Source: Eretmocerus hayati
Taxonomy: Eukaryota > Arthropoda > Insecta > Hymenoptera > Aphelinidae
Assembly (NCBI GenBank): GCA_029851415.1
Contig: CM056743.1
Location: 63,580,186-63,644,185 of the forward strand
Length of the DNA stretch: 64,000 nt
Direction: 5' to 3'
The translations under genes and the position numbers were made by a program. Of this stretch, positions 58,692 through 64,000 are shown in pieces. Position 1 is the first letter of the stretch, and each line of letters opens with the position of its first letter. The notes beneath the pieces were generated by a model. The model was not told the DNA's origin. It saw only the letters and a list, made by a program, of their open reading frames with translations, and did no database searches.

Positions 58692-59394
58692 TCAAAATAG
58701 CCAACGATCAAATAAAAGTTCTAACCCCAACAGAGAATCTACGTATAACATATTATTCACATCGGAGTCTTTGGCCGTAAGAGCGGGCGAAAACGGTATA
58801 AGAAGTCCACTCTCACCACGCGCCGCGTCACTCCAAACCTCCGCCGGATGTAGACAACCATCCCTCCCGGGGAACTCAATCAGTTCGTGAAAGAATAGTC
58901 GCCTGAGCCCAAAAAAGTCAGGATCCTGGGCATTCAAGTCGGAAAAATCTCGGCCCCAAGTAGCCGCTACCAAAACCTCGTGCCGCCCCATAGCAAACAG
59001 CTCGTTCCTCCGACGGTCGGCTCTACGTAAGGCCCTCACGACCCTCCAATTATCGAACTGTAATTCCAAGGAAAAGGAAAAATCATCATTACAACGACGA
59101 CTTCACCATTTTCTTTCGTTTTAATCCATCATCTAGCACTTACACAAATGCGCTGGTAGGAACGGCGTGGCAATCGCCGAATATAAGGCAAGGGATTCCT
59201 CCCCTGAGCCACGCGACTCTTGTTCATCGATCTGTGCCTCCTTATAGCCGCCCAATCCTCAAACTGAAAAGAGAAAAATCCCAATTTAAAATCACTGATA
59301 ACACGATATATTCTGATTTCGAAGTAATCGCACTCACATTCACCCAACGGGCGCGGGCCAATAGTGGGAATCGGTACGTATTTTCAGCTTCCAT
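58692..59394 (-). CDS. Antisense three-exon accessory gene
   Basis: Exon 1 (59394-59338, ATG) encodes MEAENTYRFPLLARARWVN. A 74-bp intron (GTGAGT ... TCTCTTTTCAG) leads to exon 2 (59263-59144) and an 86-bp intron (GTAAGT ... GGAATTACAG) to exon 3 (59057-58692). All joins are phase 0 and give 180 residues. The N-terminal half is very Arg-rich (YIRRLPRRSYQR, VRALRRADRRR); the C-terminal half is acidic and hydrophobic (GLELLFDRWLF). Exons 2 and 3 both open with F-[DE]-x-W followed by basic sequence, hinting at exon duplication. No family is recognised. It lies opposite to the retroelement genes, just behind env. RNA binding or antisense regulation is speculation. Confidence 0.7.
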
Positions 59395-59579
59395 AGTTGT
59401 TGGAAAATTTTTTTTTCCGAGATTGTCACGACAAGGTTCACCTTCGCAACCTACACTGAAACTGCGACTGAAGTATATTAGACGGACAGTTAATAGACTG
59501 ACATCCAACACCTTACTGCAGACATTTGGATGGAATTCGCTGACACCTAAATTTTCGACCGTTGCAATATTTTAATAGC

Positions 59580-60640
59580 AATGTAGTTTCGGCTTTCGAC
59601 AGTGCAATTTCGATTTCTTGAAAAAAAAAAACGAATAGACATCTCGATACCTGGATTGCAAAAGCTCAAGATAGTTTCCTCATAATTACGACTTCGATTC
59701 TCGAAACATGGTCCTAAGTACATGAACGAAAAAAAAAAAAAATTTCTATAATATATATGTATATATACATGTTTTCTTATTTATGAATTTCAATTTATTT
59801 AATAAACTAAAATTGTCAACCATTACAACCATCAAATTTGAAGTAATTATCTTGAAAATAATATTAAATCTATAGATCAAATAGCTGTAACATATAGATA
59901 CTGTATAGCCACACAAAATGGCATATGTATATATATACCCGATTATCACTATCAAGAACGGACAATATTGAACTGCGGACACAAAAGTATCCAATATTTT
60001 GCTGATCATATTTACGTTATATCATAGAATTGGTTTTAAAGAATTGTTATTATTGTCATTTATGAGAATAAAATTTCGAGATATCTCTTAAAATAGAAAC
60101 CATTTTAGCAATGTAAACACCGCATTTGAAAAAATTTTATTATTATTAACAATCAGTATCAAACGTTTAACCTCCAGAATTCCACGCGATCAATGACAAA
60201 GACATAATTTGTAGAAAAAAAGAAATTTTCACCTGTACATTCATACAATGGGAATATACATATATGAATAATACCTTATATATTTGTAATACCATATCTA
60301 CTATGAGCGTTACTAAAACCATACCTATTAGGAACGTTAGTATATATATATACATACATATATCAATAACACTCTATATATTTGTAAAACCATACCTATT
60401 AGGAACGTTAGTATATATATATATATATATATATGAATAACACTCTAAATATCTGTAATACCATATCTATTAGGAACTCAAGTATATATTTGCGAAAACC
60501 ATATGTATTAGGAACGTTAATATATACATATATATTATTTCGTGTAACAAATGTACACAAATCGAACATAATTTATTCACTTCACGCACAGAATACATCA
60601 CTGACACATTTTACACTAGGATAGCCTGTTCAAATTTTTC
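59580..60640. other. AT-rich tract with 71-bp repeats
   Basis: ATACCTATTAGGAACGTTAGTATATATA recurs at about 60331, 60402, 60473 and (shorter) 60511 among long TA runs. No protein is recognised. It separates the antisense gene from the sense accessory genes and may hold promoters for either. Confidence 0.6.
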
Positions 60641-60680
60641 GCGCCACATTCAATTACCGCAGTTCAACGAGCAACCAAGA

Positions 60681-60740
60681 GATGGCGCCACCATGGCCTT
60701 TTGGGAAGAATTTCTGCAGAGCACTTACCGACACATATAG
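60681..60740 (+). promoter_or_regulatory. Two short upstream ATGs, one in perfect Kozak context
   Basis: ATG at 60681 and GCCACCATGG at 60687-60696 open short frames (23 and 15 codons) in other frames than the long accessory ORF. They could act as upstream ORFs if the transcript starts before them, or be removed if 60708-60720 (TTCTGCAG) is a splice acceptor. Confidence 0.35.
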
Positions 60741-60814
60741 GGGGAATCTATAATGAACATAGCGCTAATGATCCTATCAGTATTCAACACCTCGTGCGCG
60801 TAAACTACAGTAAA

Positions 60815-61963
60815 ATGGAGAGCCACCTTGATATTTTGAATGTTAACTCCAAAAACCTCTCAGAAAGCAACCAGGAGGCTGTGAGGATAGCAAAAGCGTC
60901 ATTTTTTGCCGCACGACAGGACCTTATCATGGAAGTCGACAGGATGGAGAAGTCGGTGGGTTTGTACAGGGCCTTCCTAAACCTGTATGGCATCGATGAC
61001 AACGATGAGAGAGTAGGCCTATTATTGCCTTTTTCATCATCAGCCACCCAAACCTACAACGATGTGCCCACCGACGATCGAGAAGTAACGACTCAAACGA
61101 CTCATGAGGTGAGAGACGCAGGTCTTTCTGTACAAAATATGATGGATTGCACAATCGGGGAACCCTATACACACGGCATAAGAACTCGCCATACAAGTGC
61201 TAGTGAACTAAATTCCCCTCGTGAACAATTTACCCCTACCCCGAGTGTGTGTAACATGATGTTACAACGCGCAACAGGCGGGCGACAAGTTACAGCAGAG
61301 CCGCCCCCCTCACCACACCACGCGCCGGATGATATTCCAAAAGCAACCACGACGAGCGCGGCGAACCTAGCAGACGACGCCACCGGTATGTTACAGGCAA
61401 TATTTTCCATCTCCGAAACGTCGCTGCCCGACTTATCCAACGGAAGCCCACAAACGTCCGCTGCAACAAACCCAGGTGGCAATGTGTTACACGCGGCGCG
61501 CGCAGCCAGCATAGCGGACGACACAGTGAGTATGTTACCTACAATACTTCCCATCATCGCCGCACCGCATGGCTCTCCGACAACGACGTCGAGTGTAACA
61601 CCACCGAACAGAGAAGACCGACCCGATACGGATGCCCGAATGGCTCGGTCCCCAACACAGGGCACAAGCGAACAACAAGCGCTACAAGTACCCCGTCTGC
61701 GAATATTGAACGATGTCCCTCTAACAGACTCGCAATACATCATCTGTAGACCACACCCAAGCAATGAGGAAACACCACAATATGAATTCATCACTATCAA
61801 AGATATTCAAAAATCTAAAGTCCACAATTCATCGATTCCGGACATCTTGCTCCCTTTGCACCCAGAGGAGAGGACGGATACTGATCCGCTTATCGTCATG
61901 TCGCAGGAAATTCCAGCTCGCACTCAATCGCAAGGACCGGAAGATGAACCAACGGGGCCATGA
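60815..61963 (+). CDS. Accessory ORF A: helical head, Ser/Thr/Pro-rich body
   Basis: The first in-frame ATG is 60815 (382 residues). The frame is open from about 60610, so an upstream exon may join. The head (MESHLDILNVNSKNLSES ... MEKSVGLYRAFLNLYG) looks like a coiled coil. The rest is low-complexity, with a repeated module (NLADDATGMLQAIFSI and SIADDTVSMLPTILPI). TGTTAC or GTAAC words fall repeatedly in the coding strand here, often as in-frame ATG-TTA-C. No family is recognised. Its stop overlaps the next start (ATGA at 61960), so the two are probably translated as a pair. Confidence 0.6.
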   Translation: MESHLDILNVNSKNLSESNQEAVRIAKASFFAARQDLIMEVDRMEKSVGLYRAFLNLYGIDDNDERVGLLLPFSSSATQTYNDVPTDDREVTTQTTHEVRDAGLSVQNMMDCTIGEPYTHGIRTRHTSASELNSPREQFTPTPSVCNMMLQRATGGRQVTAEPPPSPHHAPDDIPKATTTSAANLADDATGMLQAIFSISETSLPDLSNGSPQTSAATNPGGNVLHAARAASIADDTVSMLPTILPIIAAPHGSPTTTSSVTPPNREDRPDTDARMARSPTQGTSEQQALQVPRLRILNDVPLTDSQYIICRPHPSNEETPQYEFITIKDIQKSKVHNSSIPDILLPLHPEERTDTDPLIVMSQEIPARTQSQGPEDEPTGP

Positions 61964-62310
61964 ATAATAACTATAGCGATATTAGTGAACCAGAAACTAC
62001 GACCTCCTACCTGTCATACGGAAGTTCAGAACAACAAAAGTTGGAGAGGAAGAGAGAGAATCAGCGGCGGAGAACCCAAAAACATAGGGAAAATAAAAAA
62101 AACGGGAAACTCAAAGGCCCCTGGTGTTATTTGTGTAGGCATTACCACAACGAACATCCAACGAAGTGGTTACCGTGCAAGGGCTGCGGTAAGAGCCAGA
62201 TTGAGTATTCATGCATAAAAAGATTCCAAGTTAGCGAATTCCAGTGTATGAAGTGTCAGACAATAACAACAATAAACCTCGACAGAACAGTCACACATAC
62301 ACCTCCATAG
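61960..62310 (+). CDS. Accessory ORF B: basic PHD-like Cys-rich protein
   Basis: 116 residues from ATG 61960, overlapping the ORF A stop. A basic helix (KLERKRENQRRRTQKHRENK) leads into WCYLC, a His-rich RHYHNEH stretch, WLPCKGC, YSC and FQCMKC. The spacing C-x2-C ... W-x2-C-x2-C ... C ... C-x2-C resembles a PHD finger, but the usual His before the fifth Cys is absent. A nucleic-acid or chromatin-binding regulator is a reasonable inference. Confidence 0.65.
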   Translation: MNNNYSDISEPETTTSYLSYGSSEQQKLERKRENQRRRTQKHRENKKNGKLKGPWCYLCRHYHNEHPTKWLPCKGCGKSQIEYSCIKRFQVSEFQCMKCQTITTINLDRTVTHTPP

Positions 62311-62541
62311 ATGCGCACACACACATGCACACAACTTCACTAATATTGTGTGATATTCTTAAGTCTGAATATTCCCGAAATGTACCGTATCAAAGTCCCA
62401 TCCATTATTTTATTGTAAATTTGATCATCCACAGCTAGAAAAATTTGTTTTCAAGAGAACTTAGCATGAAAATAATTCATGTATGCCCTTTTTCCATATT
62501 CTGCCGCCCAGGCCACATTCTCGGGACGAGAATGGACTAAC

Positions 62542-62549
62542 AGGGGAGG
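62542..62549 (+). promoter_or_regulatory. Polypurine tract
   Basis: AGGGGAGG directly precedes the 3' LTR, in the position of the plus-strand primer. Confidence 0.8.
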
Positions 62550-63493
62550 TATGGCGTCCCAGACGACGCAACAGTCAAAATAATATTTCTCAACATGGGG
62601 AAATATTATTTTAACTTGATCAGCAGGAATGTGTAAGCAGGTCAAGATGCAATCAGCAAAATTGCCGTAGTCCAAATTACATGTGTTACAAGTGTAACAC
62701 CCGAGTTACACATATCTTATGAATGGTGTAACACATGTGTTACAAGTGTAACACCCGAGTTACACACATCTTATGAATGGTGTAACACATGTGTTACAAG
62801 TGTTACAGTTTCAAAAGTAGATTAATTTCAAAATCAATTTTGAAGAGGACAGTTTCGAAATTACTTCAAGTCATCAAAATTAGCTCGTGTCCACACGTAT
62901 AAATTCGAACATCAAAATTAATTCTTCGATTAGTCACTGACTCGATTCAGTTAGTAAAGCTTTGTGAGTCTTTGAGACACGTACCGTTTTGCCCGAGTGT
63001 GCCTAGAAAACACACGACAAAGCAAAGTTCGAAAAAGTGCGGACCAATAAGTCAGATTAATTCCGTCGAAAAGTAGACCGACGATACCCGCCTCAGCTGC
63101 ACAAGGGCCAGCTACGAATTCGCCCTGCTTATACGTTCCTGCCTTGAAGAATCATCATTCCTTCAAATAGACTTGTAAGTGCGCCTAGGTTAAGCTATTC
63201 AAATTATATTTAGACGATAAGTTTTTATGTCTGGCCAAGATTTTATAACTTGATTTGAATAAAATAGAATCTATCACTTCTGTAACTCTATCTCATTCTT
63301 TTCTAAAGCCATGAGATAACTGGATTTTTATATCTATTTGAAATCAGATAAATTATTTTATTCTTTCAAGTATCCAGTATTATAAGACATTCCAAATCCA
63401 AACGCACTTCAACCATTCTTTTAAAATTACAACTTTGATGAACCAATACTTCTCAATTTGAAATATTCATATATATACGCAACCAGAGACCAG

Positions 63494-63532
<39 letters not shown>

Positions 63533-63657
63533 CAGTCGGAAGCCTCAACGCAATAACAGAGAATAGGTAGGTGCAACTGGGCAGTCCGCCCGTAAGCTGT
63601 TCACACGAACTCAAATAATTTATTTGTTACCCCGAGCCCTCCGCTCGGGTCATAACA
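62550..63657 (+). repeat. 3' LTR
   Basis: 1108 bp, nearly identical to the 5' LTR. It has a single copy of the CGACGAT block, a longer TA run (about 63496-63529), G-to-A at its second base (TATGGCG), and AATAAA at 63258. The left hairpin arm has one mismatch. Confidence 0.9.
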
Positions 63658-63661
63658 GGAC
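63658..63661. repeat. Target-site duplication GGAC (right)
   Basis: It directly follows the 3' LTR and matches 49742-49745. Confidence 0.85.
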
Positions 63662-64000
63662 CTTCTACTCAAGTGTGATGAGTCTAGACTCATTCAGTCC
63701 CAAGTGACAATTCGTTTCACGGAGTGCCAATCCGTAAATTCTCAACTCCCGCGATGGAACGACGCAGCCCGTCAAGTGTACCTAAACCAAAAAGCAGTGA
63801 AAACCCGTGTGGTATGTGCGAAGCTAGAAAACTCGCGCGCTTGAGCGCTTTGATGATGGCTCCATCCAACCGATCGGCCACTGGGCCTCCGAGCCAACCT
63901 GAGCCATCCAGTGGCACTCCGCGCTTGCAGTAAAGTCAGTTTGGCTTTGATTAAAATCATCCGCACGTCGCATCACGACCTAAGCACAATCCATTCCTAG
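63662..64000. other. Right flank, no gene recognised
   Basis: Small open frames on both strands (63724-63933, 63917-63717) overlap each other and have no domain. Confidence 0.4.

Larger units (their letters stand above)
49746..63657 (+). mobile_element. 13.9-kb errantivirus-like LTR retroelement with extra 3' genes
   Basis: Two LTRs begin TG or TA and end CA, with a GGAC target duplication and a purine-rich tract before the 3' LTR. The order gag, protease, RNase H, integrase, env is that of Ty3/gypsy-type errantiviruses, but the reverse transcriptase is deleted. The element is much longer than the usual 7-8 kb because of a Ser-rich linker plus macro-like module inside pol and about 4.2 kb after env. 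gag and pol carry several breaks, while env, the antisense gene and both sense accessory frames are open. Confidence 0.9.

Noticed and set aside
61165..61800. 211-codon minus-strand frame opposite ORF A
   Set aside because: GC-rich codon bias of ORF A leaves the reverse open; no independent feature supports it.
63717..63966. Overlapping frames after the 3' LTR
   Set aside because: Both strands are open over the same 200 bases with no domain.

Overview
The window looks like arthropod, most likely insect, nuclear DNA. Introns are short (about 74-90 bp) with GT...AG borders, the sequence is AT-rich with a few GC-rich islands, and the mobile DNA is of animal types: an errantivirus-like LTR element with an F-type envelope gene, a Penelope-like element, non-LTR fragments and Polinton/adintovirus-like fossils. 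There are no bacterial-style operons. The species cannot be fixed from the sequence. Much of the window is transposon, satellite and long inverted repeat. Only one gene looks like an ordinary host gene: a Myb/SANT-like DNA-binding protein on the minus strand (11274 down to 4346).

Layout. 0-4 kb: a foldback, non-coding GC-rich sequence and two strong hairpins. 4.3-11.3 kb: the Myb/SANT-like gene, with a Penelope-like element (inverted ends, hammerhead-like cores, 13-bp target duplication) in intron 2. 11.6-13.5 kb: inverted satellite-like GC-rich sequence. 13.5-16.3 kb: a gene resembling the DUF8207-type proteins of virus-like elements, a TATA box, a spliced gene, and a 989-bp near-perfect palindrome. 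18-19 kb: a broken coiled-coil gene with its own TATA box. 19.3-24.6 kb: three related minus-strand exons split by a nested foldback array. 25.4-30.6 kb: decayed packaging ATPase, small core-like protein, a companion protein and the C-terminus of a type B DNA polymerase, broken by two insertions. 31.5-33 kb: two foldbacks, one holding a tRNA-like sequence. 36.2-39.4 kb: a tandem satellite with a steady 176-bp period. 40.3-41.5 kb: a decayed capsid-like gene set with ATGA overlaps. 42.4-48.6 kb: foldbacks, minisatellites and duplications.

49746-63657 is one 13.9-kb LTR retroelement with 1.1-kb LTRs (about 2% divergent by hand count) and a GGAC target duplication. Order: 5' LTR, gag (broken), protease, a deletion that removes the reverse transcriptase, RNase H, a Ser-rich linker, a macro-like module, integrase, an intact 680-residue envelope gene, then about 4.2 kb that such elements usually lack. 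This extra region holds a three-exon antisense gene with good splice sites and a poly(A) signal, an AT-rich repeat tract, and two overlapping sense ORFs (a long Ser/Thr/Pro-rich protein and a PHD-like Cys-rich protein). Inverted GTAACA/TGTTAC motifs occur in the LTRs, after env, and inside the sense accessory ORF. This suggests one regulatory circuit and is the best candidate for an undescribed system here.

Broken genes should be read with care: some single-base frameshifts lie in homopolymers and may be assembly errors.
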